Shown: piece after piece, positions 41,540 to 50,362 of the stretch
Layout: each line of letters begins with the position of its first letter
How positions within the stretch are numbered: the first letter of the stretch is position 1
NCBI GenBank assembly: GCA_029257335.1
Contig: JARIBV010000133.1
Location: forward strand, 1 to 64,000
From: Faecousia sp.
Lineage (GTDB): Bacteria; Bacillota; Clostridia; Oscillospirales; Oscillospiraceae
Length of the DNA: 64,000 bases
Reading direction: 5' to 3'
Notes under the pieces: model-generated
Databases searched by the model: none
Seen by the model: only the letters and a program-made list of their open reading frames with translations
Told to the model about the DNA's origin: nothing
Position numbers and translations under genes: made by a program

Positions 41540-43414
41540 ATGAATCTAATGCTAAAACAGGCAATCCGAAAGCCAATCTTTACCATGCTTATGGTGCTGC
41601 TGCTCAGCCTCTCCGATGCATTGTCCTGCATCGGTTATTCCGCCCTGATTAGTGCAAGACTTCAGCAGAAAGCCATTACCACAGAGTACACCACCGTTGC
41701 CATTCCCAAACATCCGGAGGCGTCGGACCCATATTCGGATGAACTGGGAGTGGCATTGCAGAAATGTCTCTATGCGGACAGGGCGGCTCAGGAAGCCCAC
41801 CAGCTGGAGATGGTTGACCGAAGAGGGTATCTGGCCGGACATATTCCCGGAAGCCGTTCCCTGTCGTCCAGCAGTGTTGAATTTGGGGAATATAACCGTT
41901 CGTTTGATGAGGAGCCATATTCTCTGTCGGTGTTCGCCCTTCGATGCGAAAGTATTACCGCTGAGGAAACAAAGAATGAGCGTACATACACTGGTACATT
42001 TACGGTAGAAGAAGTGGTGGCCCTGTCTCCGGCCTACGATTGCTTCCCGGATCCGGATACCATTTGTATTTTTGGAAATATGTACCGGGAGGATGGCTCC
42101 GTTCCGTTCCAACAGGGAAAGACTTATCTGGTTTTCGGAACTTACTATGATAAAAGAGTGGTCAATGGGCGTGGGATCCTATTGCATGAGGATGGAACAC
42201 ACACAACGGAAACCTATCGTCAGGTGGAAACAGATAGTCGTACTTTGGTGCCCTTTCCGTTCCTTAGCAGTCAGGTAACCGCTGAACCTTCCAGTTTGGC
42301 GGAGGCAGACCTGAACGGGATACCCTATTATTATCCTTCGGAAGGACAGCTCCCATGGATGGCCGAATACGAAGGTTCGGTGGAGGAATTTCTATCTAGT
42401 GAGGAAGGACAGGTCTGGAAAGAAGAGATTCTGCCCATGTGTCAGTACAACTATGAATCCGCTGCGGTGATTCTGACGGATAAAGTGACCAGTATGTACT
42501 CCTTCAACAATGGCGATGCCAGTCTGGTGTCCGGCCGCTTCTTTACCCAAGAGGAGTACGATCGGGGAGAGGCGGTCTGCATCGTCAGTGCCGCCTATGC
42601 GGAACTCAATGGCCTGAAGCTGGGAGATACTCTGGAAATCGATTATTACGATTCCGGTTTTGCAGATTGGATGAACGGCGGACACGTCAATTCCATATTC
42701 GAGACAGAAGACCCCGGCCCATTTCGGCAAAGAGGCTGTCTGATGCTGGAAGATGCAATCGGGGTTCGCAAACAATATACCATTGTAGGCATGTATACCG
42801 GGGCACGGTTTGCTTTTGGTATCTATCACTTTAATGCGGATACGATCCTGGTTCCCAAGAAGTCGGTTCCCAATGCACAGGCGTATGAAAAATCGGCCAA
42901 TTCTCTGCTGAATACCTTTGTCCTGAAAAATGGCACCGAGCAGGAATTTGAACAGTACATGGAAGAACAGGACTTGGGAGGCCAGTTCCTTTATTTCAAT
43001 CAGGAATTTACCGCCGCCCAGGGGGCTTTGGAGGCTTTGGAGCAGAACGCTCTGCGGCTGTTCTGCCTGGGGGTCGGCGTGTTCCTTTTGGTGGGGGCGT
43101 TGTTCCTGTTCCTGAATTTCCGCCGGATGAAGCCTGTCATCCGAACGGCCAGAGGGCTGGGCCGGTCGGCAAAGAAGATTTGGGGCGAAATTCAGGTGCT
43201 GCTTCTGTTCCAGGTGGGCATGTCCGCCCTTTTGGGAGGGGTGCTGGGGGCAGTCCTGTATAGAACCATTACCAGAAGGGTGCTGTCGGAGGCTCTGATC
43301 CTTCGGCCCGCTGCATTGGCAGAGGCGGCACTGCTTTTGTTTGCAGCACTGTTTGTTGCCGCTTCCTGTTGGGCTGCATGGGCGGTCAGCCGGAAGCTCA
43401 TGAAGGGGAAATAA
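41540..43414 (+). CDS. FtsX-family ABC transporter permease (large)
   Basis: A 624-aa permease: N-terminal helix (about residues 15-35), a very large outer domain (about 450 residues) and three C-terminal helices (about 508-530, 557-580, 595-615). The outer part contains a MacB-like segment (LVSGRFFTQEEYDRGEAVCIVS, LKLGDTLEI). The ATG at 41540 follows AAGGGGG; an in-frame TTG six bases earlier is the ORF track start. It is followed by a shorter permease and an ATPase. The large outer domain may capture a peptide or sense the envelope. Confidence 0.88.
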   Translation: MNLMLKQAIRKPIFTMLMVLLLSLSDALSCIGYSALISARLQQKAITTEYTTVAIPKHPEASDPYSDELGVALQKCLYADRAAQEAHQLEMVDRRGYLAGHIPGSRSLSSSSVEFGEYNRSFDEEPYSLSVFALRCESITAEETKNERTYTGTFTVEEVVALSPAYDCFPDPDTICIFGNMYREDGSVPFQQGKTYLVFGTYYDKRVVNGRGILLHEDGTHTTETYRQVETDSRTLVPFPFLSSQVTAEPSSLAEADLNGIPYYYPSEGQLPWMAEYEGSVEEFLSSEEGQVWKEEILPMCQYNYESAAVILTDKVTSMYSFNNGDASLVSGRFFTQEEYDRGEAVCIVSAAYAELNGLKLGDTLEIDYYDSGFADWMNGGHVNSIFETEDPGPFRQRGCLMLEDAIGVRKQYTIVGMYTGARFAFGIYHFNADTILVPKKSVPNAQAYEKSANSLLNTFVLKNGTEQEFEQYMEEQDLGGQFLYFNQEFTAAQGALEALEQNALRLFCLGVGVFLLVGALFLFLNFRRMKPVIRTARGLGRSAKKIWGEIQVLLLFQVGMSALLGGVLGAVLYRTITRRVLSEALILRPAALAEAALLLFAALFVAASCWAAWAVSRKLMKGK

Positions 43415-43432
43415 AAGAAAGGGGGCATTGCT

Positions 43433-44584
43433 GTGAGTTCCTTGAGCGGTGTGACCTGGAGGGCAATGTGGCGGCGCTGGGTTTCCGCTTTGCTCCTGAT
43501 TGCGGTGGCAGCAATGGGAGCCTGCGGGGCGGTGGTACTGCAAAATCTCACCGTGCGGCAGGAAAACGCATGGAACGATACGGTTTCCAACACAAAAATC
43601 AACTGCGTTGTTACCAACGCCAGAGGAACCGACTCCGGAAATCTGCAAATGCTCTCGGCCTTTGTGGAAATGCTGGAGGGGAAACGGCGGGAACGGGGCT
43701 GCTATTTGGATGACTATGTGACCAATGTCCGGGCCAAGGCCACCGTTTCTCTGGAATACCCCAAAGGAGCCGCTTTGCGGCGGATTCTTTCCATTGATTC
43801 CGACCCGGCACTGCACCAGGTGGAAGGGGCTGTGGTTACCTTTGCGGAGGGATGGACGGAAGCGGCATTGCGGGGAAAGGAACAGGTTTGTCTCGTCTCT
43901 TCCGATTTGCAGACCCAGGGGGATTCAATCACCATTTCCGAAAGTGAAGAGCAGAAAATCGACCTCCACATCATTGGTACGGTGGCGGGAGGCCCGGGAA
44001 ATACCATTTACTGCCCCTATTTTATGCCCTATACCCAGGGAGAATCCGTTGCATTTATGACGCAAAGCTGCTCCTTTGACATCCGGGACAATGCCCGTCT
44101 GGAAGAAACCAAGGAGGAACTCTATCAGTGGTTTGTTGAGCCGAAGTTCAGCAATCAGATGGACGGGTTGACCTTTGGCGTTTTGGTGCAGGACGAAATT
44201 TATCAAAAGACCTTGTCGGAAATCCGGGACAATCTGGCCATGCTGAGACTGATGCAGCCGATGCTGTTCGTCCTGTGCGGCGGGATCGGATTCTTTGCCA
44301 GCTATCTGGCCACCCGGGGCAGAACCAAAGAATTCGCAGTGATGCGGTGCATCGGCATGAGCCGGGGCAGGGTCTTTGGCCTGGTCATGGCGGAATTGGT
44401 GGTGCTGGCGCTGTTTGGCGCGGTTTTGGGAACCGCTGCGGGATTCCTGGTGGAAGGGAAGATTTTGCTCCGTGCTCTCACAAGAGCGGCGCTTATTACG
44501 GGGATCTTTGTTCTTGGTTCTGCCATTGCCGCAGTCCGTATCACAGGGGTCAATGTGATGAAATTGATGAAAGTGGAGGATTGA
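43433..44584 (+). CDS. FtsX-family ABC transporter permease (small)
   Basis: A 383-aa permease with one N-terminal helix (about residues 15-37), an outer domain and three C-terminal helices (about 275-295, 318-340, 350-370). FAVMRCIGMSRGRVFGLVMAELV is the FtsX cytoplasmic motif. GTG start at 43433 after AAAGGGGG. It ends two bases before the ATPase gene and should pair with the larger permease. Confidence 0.9.
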   Translation: MSSLSGVTWRAMWRRWVSALLLIAVAAMGACGAVVLQNLTVRQENAWNDTVSNTKINCVVTNARGTDSGNLQMLSAFVEMLEGKRRERGCYLDDYVTNVRAKATVSLEYPKGAALRRILSIDSDPALHQVEGAVVTFAEGWTEAALRGKEQVCLVSSDLQTQGDSITISESEEQKIDLHIIGTVAGGPGNTIYCPYFMPYTQGESVAFMTQSCSFDIRDNARLEETKEELYQWFVEPKFSNQMDGLTFGVLVQDEIYQKTLSEIRDNLAMLRLMQPMLFVLCGGIGFFASYLATRGRTKEFAVMRCIGMSRGRVFGLVMAELVVLALFGAVLGTAAGFLVEGKILLRALTRAALITGIFVLGSAIAAVRITGVNVMKLMKVED

Positions 44585-44586
44585 AC

Positions 44587-45258
44587 ATGAAAAGTCTGGC
44601 TGCAAAGGATGTTACTTATGAATATCGGAATTCCTTCCAGACCGTCAGGGCCGTGAACGGCGTGACCTGCGAGTTTCAACAGGGCGTGGTCTATGCCATT
44701 GTGGGCAGCTCCGGCAGCGGAAAGACGACCTTTCTGTCCCTCCTGGCGGGATTGGATGTACCTACCTCCGGTTCCGTTGAACTGGACGGAGAATCCACGG
44801 CAAATGCCAACCGGGATGATTACCGGCTGAACCATGTATCGGTTATTTATCAGAATTTCAATCTGTTTTACCATTTGACGGTGCTGGAAAATGGAGCATA
44901 TCCCCTTTATGTGCGCAATATGCCGAAAAAGAAAGCGAACGAACTGGCACGGGAGAGACTGCTGCAAGTGGGGTTGCAGGAAAGCCAGTTCAAGCGGCTT
45001 CCCAATATGCTCTCAGGAGGCGAGCAGCAGCGTGTGGCCATAGCCAGGGCACTGGCTTCGGGCAGCGAGATCATTCTGGCGGATGAACCTACGGGGAACC
45101 TGGACAGCACCAACAGCCGCAACATTGTGGAAATTTTGCAGCGGCTTGCCCACGAGGAAAAACGCTGCGTCATCATCGTGACCCATGACCCGTCAGTGGC
45201 AGAGGCTGCGGATGTGGTGCTGCAAATGAAGGACGGGGTCCTGACCCAGCCGGAATAA
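44587..45258 (+). CDS. ABC transporter ATP-binding protein, MacB/LolD type
   Basis: A 223-aa ATPase: Walker A GSSGSGKTT, Q-loop VIYQNF, signature LSGGEQQRVAIARA, Walker B IILADEPTG, H-loop VTHD. It completes the second exporter. The ORF track begins at 44275 in a shadow of the permease; the ATG at 44587 follows TGGAGGATTGAAC. It is clearly a different gene from the ATPase at 38408, which has a separate pair of membrane partners. Confidence 0.95.
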   Translation: MKSLAAKDVTYEYRNSFQTVRAVNGVTCEFQQGVVYAIVGSSGSGKTTFLSLLAGLDVPTSGSVELDGESTANANRDDYRLNHVSVIYQNFNLFYHLTVLENGAYPLYVRNMPKKKANELARERLLQVGLQESQFKRLPNMLSGGEQQRVAIARALASGSEIILADEPTGNLDSTNSRNIVEILQRLAHEEKRCVIIVTHDPSVAEAADVVLQMKDGVLTQPE

Positions 45259-45313
45259 AGGGTGGGAACCGGGCTGCTCCGGGCAGGAGCGCCGGAACGC
45301 AAATCGGTGAAAA

Positions 45314-45351
45314 ACAAGGCTGACTGCCGGAGCGGTCAGCTTTGTTTTTTA
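45314..45351 (+). terminator. Intrinsic terminator after the second ABC operon
   Basis: ACAAGGCTGACTGC / GCGGTCAGCTTTGT with a CGGA loop and TTTTTTAT. Confidence 0.85.
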
Positions 45352-45388
45352 TGGGGGCTGTGGAAAAAACTGGGTTGTGTGGGACATC

Positions 45389-45417
45389 TCGACTATTTCC
45401 CGTTTTTGTGCTACAAT
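45389..45417 (+). promoter_or_regulatory. Promoter for the GTPase-NYN fusion gene
   Basis: TCGACT, 17 bases, TACAAT with TGC before the -10 box (extended). Confidence 0.55.
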
Positions 45418-45453
45418 AAAACCCATCTATCATTCCGGAAGGGGGCATTTGAT

Positions 45454-48081
45454 ATGGGCAAGCAGGTGGAGGAAGCGCCACGCAAAAAAATATGTGTGGG
45501 TCTTTTGGCCCATGTGGATGCGGGAAAAACCACCCTGTCCGAGGCAATGCTGTATCAGGCGGGGGCCCTCAAAAAGCTGGGAAGGGTGGACCATGGCAAC
45601 GCCTGCCTGGACACCCACGAGCTGGAGCGGAGCCGGGGCATCACCATTTTTTCCAGCGGCGCAGCCATGCGGTGGGGAGAGCTGGATGCAACCCTGGTGG
45701 ATACGCCGGGCCATGTGGACTTTTCCACGGAGACCGAACGGACCTTGCAGGTGCTGGACTACGCCGTTATGGTCATTGCCGGCCCCGACGGGGTCCAGGC
45801 CCACACGGTGACCCTGTGGGAGCTTCTGCGGCAGTACCATGTGCCCACCTTCCTGTTCGTGAACAAAACCGATTTGCCCGGGCCGGGGGAAGAGGCCATT
45901 ATGGAGGACATTCGGAAGAATCTCTCTGCCAACTGTGTCAGCTTCAGCCAGCCGGTGGAGGGCATCTATGAGGAGGCTGCCACGGCGGAGGAGACGGCGC
46001 TGGAAGAATATCTGGAACGGGAAACCCTGTCCCGGGACACCCTGTGCCGTCTTGTGAAGGAGCAGACCCTGTTTCCCTGCTTCTTTGGCGCCGCTCTGAA
46101 ATTGCAGGGGGTGGAAGCGCTGCTGAACGGCCTGGAAATGCTGACCCGGCCTGCTTCCTTCGGGGAGGGCTTTGGAGCGAAGGTGTATAAGATTTCCAGA
46201 GACCCACAAGGGGTGCGCCTGACCTGGATGAAGGTCACAGGAGGAACCCTGCAAGTGCGATCCCCCGTTTCTTACACCCTGCCGGATGGCGAAAAGGTGG
46301 AGGAAAAGGCCAAGGAGCTGCGCTTGTATCAGGGGGACCGATACATCCAGTCGGAGCAGGCAGAGCCGGGCACCATCGTGGCGGTGGCGGGGCTTTCCAA
46401 AACCCGGCCGGGACAGGGACTGGGGCTGGAACCGGATGGAATCACCCCAAAGCTGGAGCCGGTCATGACCTTTGGGCTGGAGCTTCCCCAGGGTGTGGAC
46501 CCGGCCCGGATGATGCCAAAGCTTCAGGAGCTCTGTGAGGAGGACCCCCAGCTTTCCATTGTGTGGGACCAGCGGCTGCAGCAGATCCAGGCCCGGCTGA
46601 TGGGGACGGTACAGTGTGAGGTGCTGAAAAGCGTCATCATGCAGCGCTTTGGGGTGGAGGTCCGCATCGGAACAGGCCGGATCTTGTACAAAGAGACCAT
46701 CAAGGCCCCCACAGAGGGGGTGGGCCACTATGAGCCCCTGCGGCATTATGCGGAGGTCCATGTGCTTTTAGAGCCTCTGCCCAGAGGCAGCGGCCTGGAA
46801 TTTGGGGTCAGCTGCAAGGAGGACCAGCTGGACCGGAACTGGCAGCGGCTGATTCTCTGCCACCTGATGGAAAAGACTCATCGGGGCGTTTTGACCGGGT
46901 CGCCGGTTACGGATCTGCGGATCACCCTGATTTCCGGCCGTGCCCATGTGAAGCACACGGAAGGAGGCGACTTCCGGCAGGCCACCTATCGGGCTGTGCG
47001 CCAGGGACTCATGGGAGCCGAAAGCGTGCTGCTGGAGCCCTGCTATCAGCTGCGGCTCACGGTGCCCCTGGCCCAGGTTGGACGAGCCATGCAGGATTTG
47101 CAGACCATGGGGGCAAAGACGGAGCAGACCCAGGTGGGAGATACGGCCCTTTTTACGGGGACGGTCCCGGTTTCCGGACTGGGAGATTATGCCGCCCAGG
47201 TGGCCTCCTATACCCATGGACAGGGCAGGCTTTTCTGCCGTCCCGGGGGATATGTGGTGTGCAAGGAGGCGCAGCAGGTCATTGAGGCCATGGACTATGA
47301 CCCGGAGGCGGATTTGGAAAATACCCCGGACTCTGTATTCTGCGCCCACGGGGCGGGATTTCATGTGAAATGGAATCAGGTTTCCCAATATATGCACCTG
47401 CCGGCCCTGCTTGCCCCCAAGCCTCAGCCCAGGGCGGAGCGGCCCAGAGCGGACAGAGAGGATCTGGAACTGGAAAAAATCATGGAGCGGGAATTTGGCC
47501 CCATCAAGCGGCCGGTCTATACGCCGCCCAGAGTCCGTTCCTCTCCCATCACGGCCCCGGCGCCTGCTGCCAGAACGGAATATCTGCTGGTGGACGGCTA
47601 CAACATCATTTTCGCCTGGCCGGAGCTGAAGGAGCTGGCCCGGGAGGATCTGGAGGAGGCCAGAAACCGGCTCATGGACATCCTGAGCAACTACTGCGGC
47701 TTTTCCCACCGGGAGGTGGTGCTGATTTTTGACGGCTACCGGGTCAAGGGAAATCGAGGGGAACGATTTTTGTACCACAACCTGCTGGTCATCTATACCA
47801 AGGAAAATGAGACCGCAGACGCCTATATTGAGGCGCTGGCCCTGTCCATCGGCAGAAACGAGCGGGTCTATGTGGCCACCTCCGACAATCTGGTGCGGCT
47901 GTCTGCCTTTCGCAGCGGCATTTTGCGGGTGTCGGCACAGGAATTGCAGGCGCAGGTGGAGGCCTGCAAAAAGGACATGCAGGCCTATTTGAAAAAACAG
48001 TCTGCCGAGGATCGATATAAAGAGCAGCAGGCCAGAAATCAGACCTGGAGCCGAATGCTGAAAGATCTGAAACTGCCCTGA
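45454..48081 (+). CDS. TetM/EF-G-like ribosomal GTPase fused to a YacP/Rae1-type NYN ribonuclease domain
   Basis: An 875-aa protein. Residues 1-640 follow the tetracycline ribosomal-protection family: G1 AHVDAGKTT, G2 RGIT, G3 DTPGH, G4 NKTD, then EF-G-like domains. A charged, Pro-rich linker (about 650-705) leads to an NYN domain (about 708-870) with the acidic residues of YacP-like nucleases: LLVDGYNII, IFDGY, ETADAYIE and ATSDN. In B. subtilis the stand-alone YacP (Rae1) cuts mRNA in the ribosome A site, so the fusion may bring a nuclease to stalled ribosomes. The tetracycline role is uncertain. ATG at 45454 follows GGAAGGGGGC; own promoter and terminator. Confidence 0.88.
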   Translation: MGKQVEEAPRKKICVGLLAHVDAGKTTLSEAMLYQAGALKKLGRVDHGNACLDTHELERSRGITIFSSGAAMRWGELDATLVDTPGHVDFSTETERTLQVLDYAVMVIAGPDGVQAHTVTLWELLRQYHVPTFLFVNKTDLPGPGEEAIMEDIRKNLSANCVSFSQPVEGIYEEAATAEETALEEYLERETLSRDTLCRLVKEQTLFPCFFGAALKLQGVEALLNGLEMLTRPASFGEGFGAKVYKISRDPQGVRLTWMKVTGGTLQVRSPVSYTLPDGEKVEEKAKELRLYQGDRYIQSEQAEPGTIVAVAGLSKTRPGQGLGLEPDGITPKLEPVMTFGLELPQGVDPARMMPKLQELCEEDPQLSIVWDQRLQQIQARLMGTVQCEVLKSVIMQRFGVEVRIGTGRILYKETIKAPTEGVGHYEPLRHYAEVHVLLEPLPRGSGLEFGVSCKEDQLDRNWQRLILCHLMEKTHRGVLTGSPVTDLRITLISGRAHVKHTEGGDFRQATYRAVRQGLMGAESVLLEPCYQLRLTVPLAQVGRAMQDLQTMGAKTEQTQVGDTALFTGTVPVSGLGDYAAQVASYTHGQGRLFCRPGGYVVCKEAQQVIEAMDYDPEADLENTPDSVFCAHGAGFHVKWNQVSQYMHLPALLAPKPQPRAERPRADREDLELEKIMEREFGPIKRPVYTPPRVRSSPITAPAPAARTEYLLVDGYNIIFAWPELKELAREDLEEARNRLMDILSNYCGFSHREVVLIFDGYRVKGNRGERFLYHNLLVIYTKENETADAYIEALALSIGRNERVYVATSDNLVRLSAFRSGILRVSAQELQAQVEACKKDMQAYLKKQSAEDRYKEQQARNQTWSRMLKDLKLP

Positions 48082-48088
48082 ACCAGGA

Positions 48089-48127
48089 AACGCCTTCTCT
48101 GCATTGGTTTGCGGAGAAGGCGTTTTT
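48089..48127 (+). terminator. Intrinsic terminator after the GTPase-NYN gene
   Basis: AACGCCTTCTC / GAGAAGGCGTT with TTT after. A smaller hairpin, CGGCGG / CCGCCG plus TGTTTTG, follows at about 48138-48160. Confidence 0.85.
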
Positions 48128-48184
48128 GCTGATTCTTCGGCGGTGCTTCCGCCGTGTTTTGATTTGGCTTCCGGGATGCCATGC

Positions 48185-48231
48185 ATATTGAAAAGTTGCT
48201 TTTTTGCTTGCAAAATGATATTGAAAAGTTG
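48185..48231. repeat. 14-base direct repeat near the prophage edge
   Basis: ATATTGAAAAGTTG occurs at 48185-48198 and 48218-48231. It lies in the gap between host and phage genes, so it could be part of an attachment region or an operator pair; this is not shown. Confidence 0.6.
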
Positions 48232-48239
48232 TACGGGAG

Positions 48240-48564
48240 GGAATTCCGGATAAGCTCTATTGCAAAAGAGTAAGTGCTTTCGTTTTTCTTTGGAGTTCTT
48301 AAAACAGAATTACTCTGTTTGCAGGGTTTCCGGTCCATGGAACACTGCAAACAGGAACGGATTGAATCCCTGGACTATTACAACAACAGAAGAATCTAGG
48401 CAAAATGAAAGGGCTTGCTGTCTGCACAGACAACAAGCCCTTTCGGCAGCTTGAACAGTTTCTGCTTCCCAATATGGTCCGACTTTTTGGGTCCGCTGGG
48501 GAGACCGACAAGCCGGGCCTGTTTTTACTGTTCGAATTTGCGCAGCTTATGGGATCTTATCGGG
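48240..48564. other. Host-prophage junction, no gene seen
   Basis: No convincing gene. An inverted repeat CTGTTTGCAG / CTGCAAACAG (48315-48324 and 48345-48354) and a long hairpin (48407-48444) are the only marked structures. The small ORFs here have no ribosome sites. The left attachment site is expected in this stretch but cannot be fixed without the other end. Confidence 0.45.
48407..48444 (-). terminator. Long hairpin, likely end of the phage late transcript
   Basis: GAAAGGGCTTGCTGTCTG / CAGACAACAAGCCCTTTC, one mismatch in 18 pairs; on the minus strand ATTTTGCC follows. It is the first strong stop after the holin gene. Confidence 0.6.
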
Positions 48565-48879
48565 TTATGCGGGGCGCTTCATTTCGTTGACGGCCGCTTC
48601 CAGCAGGGGGCGGAGCTCTTCCGGGGATGTGGGAATGCCGTAGCGGCTCAGAAGAGATGAGGCCTCTTGCAGCGCCTTTTCATATTTGGCAGGGCCGTCC
48701 AGATCCTGATAGACCTGCTGGACAAAGCGCACAACGGTGCCGGCTACCTGCACCTTGGTCTCGCTGTCCAGAAATTTTCTGGTCATGGTCTTGAGGGCAA
48801 TGCCCAGATAACCGAACAGTATGCTGACAAGAGCAGCCAGAAGCTCCAGCCCGTACTGCTGCAAAAATTCTGCAAACAT
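48565..48879 (-). CDS. Phage holin, LLH type
   Basis: A 104-aa protein with one N-terminal membrane helix (YGLELLAALVSILFGYLGIAL) and a helical cytoplasmic tail with VQQVYQDLDGPAKYEKALQEA, as in the LLH superfamily of phage holins. It would open the membrane at the end of infection. The ATG at 48879 follows AGGAGGAAATTGAT; the ORF track start is in the frame of the upstream gene. It is the last gene of the late operon, beside a second small membrane protein and the amidase. Confidence 0.85.
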   Translation of the reverse strand: MFAEFLQQYGLELLAALVSILFGYLGIALKTMTRKFLDSETKVQVAGTVVRFVQQVYQDLDGPAKYEKALQEASSLLSRYGIPTSPEELRPLLEAAVNEMKRPA

Positions 48880-48880
48880 A

Positions 48881-49156
48881 TCAATTTCCTCCTGATTCGC
48901 AGCGGATGCTGCTGCGTTCTTCCAGATGGTCGATCCGGTGGTTGATGACCTTGATCTGCTCCTCCAGAACCGGCATCCGGCGGGCAAAGCCATTGTGCTC
49001 CCGCACCTCCCGGGCCAGCTCTTCCAGCTTTGTCTCCGTGACGGCCTGGGTCTTTTCCAGACCGTGCTGGATGCGGCGGCTGCCGGAGACATTGGTGAAA
49101 ATTACACCAATCAGAGCAAGACCACCGGTAATGATGGCGGCCAAAATGCTCTCCAT
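48881..49156 (-). CDS. Small phage membrane protein with coiled coil (XhlA-like or second holin)
   Basis: A 91-aa protein: one N-terminal helix (LAAIITGGLALIGVIFTNV), then a charged coiled coil (KLEELAREVREHN, EEQIKVINHRIDHLEE). This layout recalls XhlA-type lysis accessories. It sits between amidase and holin and ends one base before the holin start. AAGGGAGGACACGCA precedes the ATG. Confidence 0.75.
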   Translation of the reverse strand: MESILAAIITGGLALIGVIFTNVSGSRRIQHGLEKTQAVTETKLEELAREVREHNGFARRMPVLEEQIKVINHRIDHLEERSSIRCESGGN

Positions 49157-49171
49157 TGCGTGTCCTCCCTT

Positions 49172-49870
49172 TTAAAAAATCTCCAGCCGGTCCAGAATCA
49201 CCAGAGTCCGCATCAGATCATAGCTCAGGTTCAGGCCCGTTCCCGTTCCTTCCAGGACGCCCCGGGAAAGCAGCTTGTCAACGGTGGGCTTTGCCCACCG
49301 GGGGATGGCTTCCGGCTCTTTGAGATCCCGGGCCACATCCCGGCGGAAGTCGGACATGGTTTTGTTGTGGCGCCGGAACCAGTGGGCCACATCTCCGTGG
49401 TTGGAAGCAATGCCCAGCATGTGGCCCTCGGCATGGTCGATGAGGACCCCCGGGGTTTCGGGGTTCAGGTCAAACTTCCGGCACAGCTCCACACAGACCG
49501 CCCGGGCCGTCTCATACACCTCCTCAAAATAGGCGGGATCTTCCAGATTGTCCTCACACAGCTCAATGGAAATGTGGGTATCATTGCCGCTGCTGCCGCA
49601 GTGCCACCCCCGCATGGTAAAGGGCAGGGTCTGATAGCACCGGACAGAGCCGTCCTTTGTCCTGCCGATAAAGGCATGGACGCAGACATCCAGACCGGGA
49701 TGGTTCCAGTGGTTGTCGTAGATATTTTCTCCTAAAATTCCGTCATCAGGGCCTACATACCGCCTGAGATTGGGATTGTTGGCACCTGTGGAATGGAGCA
49801 TAATGCCCTTGGGGGTCATGGGGGTACCTCGCCGGTAGCAGTCGTTGTTGGTCAGAAGCAGAGTATTCAT
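49172..49870 (-). CDS. Phage endolysin: N-acetylmuramoyl-L-alanine amidase
   Basis: A 232-aa amidase_2-type enzyme that cuts the bond between muramic acid and the stem peptide. Zinc ligands fit GIMLHSTGANN, then HCGSSGNDTHISIELCED and a later His in NHGDVAHWF. The tail (AIPRWAKPTVDKLLSRGVLEGTG) resembles a peptidoglycan-binding repeat. The ATG at 49870 follows AAAGGAGGAACTGCC and overlaps the previous stop (ATGA); the ORF track adds 40 residues from another frame. Confidence 0.93.
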   Translation of the reverse strand: MNTLLLTNNDCYRRGTPMTPKGIMLHSTGANNPNLRRYVGPDDGILGENIYDNHWNHPGLDVCVHAFIGRTKDGSVRCYQTLPFTMRGWHCGSSGNDTHISIELCEDNLEDPAYFEEVYETARAVCVELCRKFDLNPETPGVLIDHAEGHMLGIASNHGDVAHWFRRHNKTMSDFRRDVARDLKEPEAIPRWAKPTVDKLLSRGVLEGTGTGLNLSYDLMRTLVILDRLEIF

Positions 49871-50295
49871 GGCAGTTCCTCCTTTTGAACTTCTTTGACA
49901 TAGAGACCTGAGAGGTCTTTGAGCGGATGGGATACGGGCAGGCCCGTATTGCGGATACACAGATAAACGGTGCCCTCCTGACGGTAGCACAGCCCACGAT
50001 GCAGAGCCATCTCGCCGGGGAAGGGGATGGGGTCGGTGCAGGTGCCCAGATGGGCCTCCGCCACCTCCTCCCAGAGGTTGGGAGCCTTGTCCGGCTCTCG
50101 TCCCTTTTTAGGGGTGTGGGCCTGTCGGCAGCGGTAGACCCGGCCCTCATAGCACACTGCCTCGCCTGCCTCATAGGGGTTGCTCCGACCCCAGCGGGGA
50201 CACAGCCGCCGGAGCACCGGGCACAGCTTCTCCTCCACGGACCGGAGGGCAGCTTCCACACAGGCCCCATAAAAGGGAGCTTGGGGTGGGGGCAT
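49867..50295 (-). CDS. Phage protein with a chitin-binding-like module
   Basis: A 142-aa protein. The middle part (YEAGEAVCYEGRVYRCRQAHTP...APNLWEEV) resembles a type-3 chitin-binding/CBM5-12 module, seen in phage tail and lysis proteins that hold cell-wall sugars. The first 35 residues are helical. It overlaps the amidase start by four bases. Identity beyond this module is unknown. Confidence 0.75.
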   Translation of the reverse strand: MPPPQAPFYGACVEAALRSVEEKLCPVLRRLCPRWGRSNPYEAGEAVCYEGRVYRCRQAHTPKKGREPDKAPNLWEEVAEAHLGTCTDPIPFPGEMALHRGLCYRQEGTVYLCIRNTGLPVSHPLKDLSGLYVKEVQKEELP

Positions 50296-50362
50296 GAGAG
50301 AGTTTCCCGCAATGGCAGGGAGGCTCTGTGGGGCGGAAGATCGTATGGGTTCCCGAATCTTT

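Noticed and set aside
45454-47400. Plain tet(M)-type tetracycline resistance gene
   Set aside because: The GTPase part belongs to the family, but the NYN fusion, chromosomal setting and lack of a tet leader make a dedicated resistance gene unproven.
48299-48511. 70-aa minus-strand ORF at the prophage edge
   Set aside because: Lies across a long hairpin and has no ribosome site.
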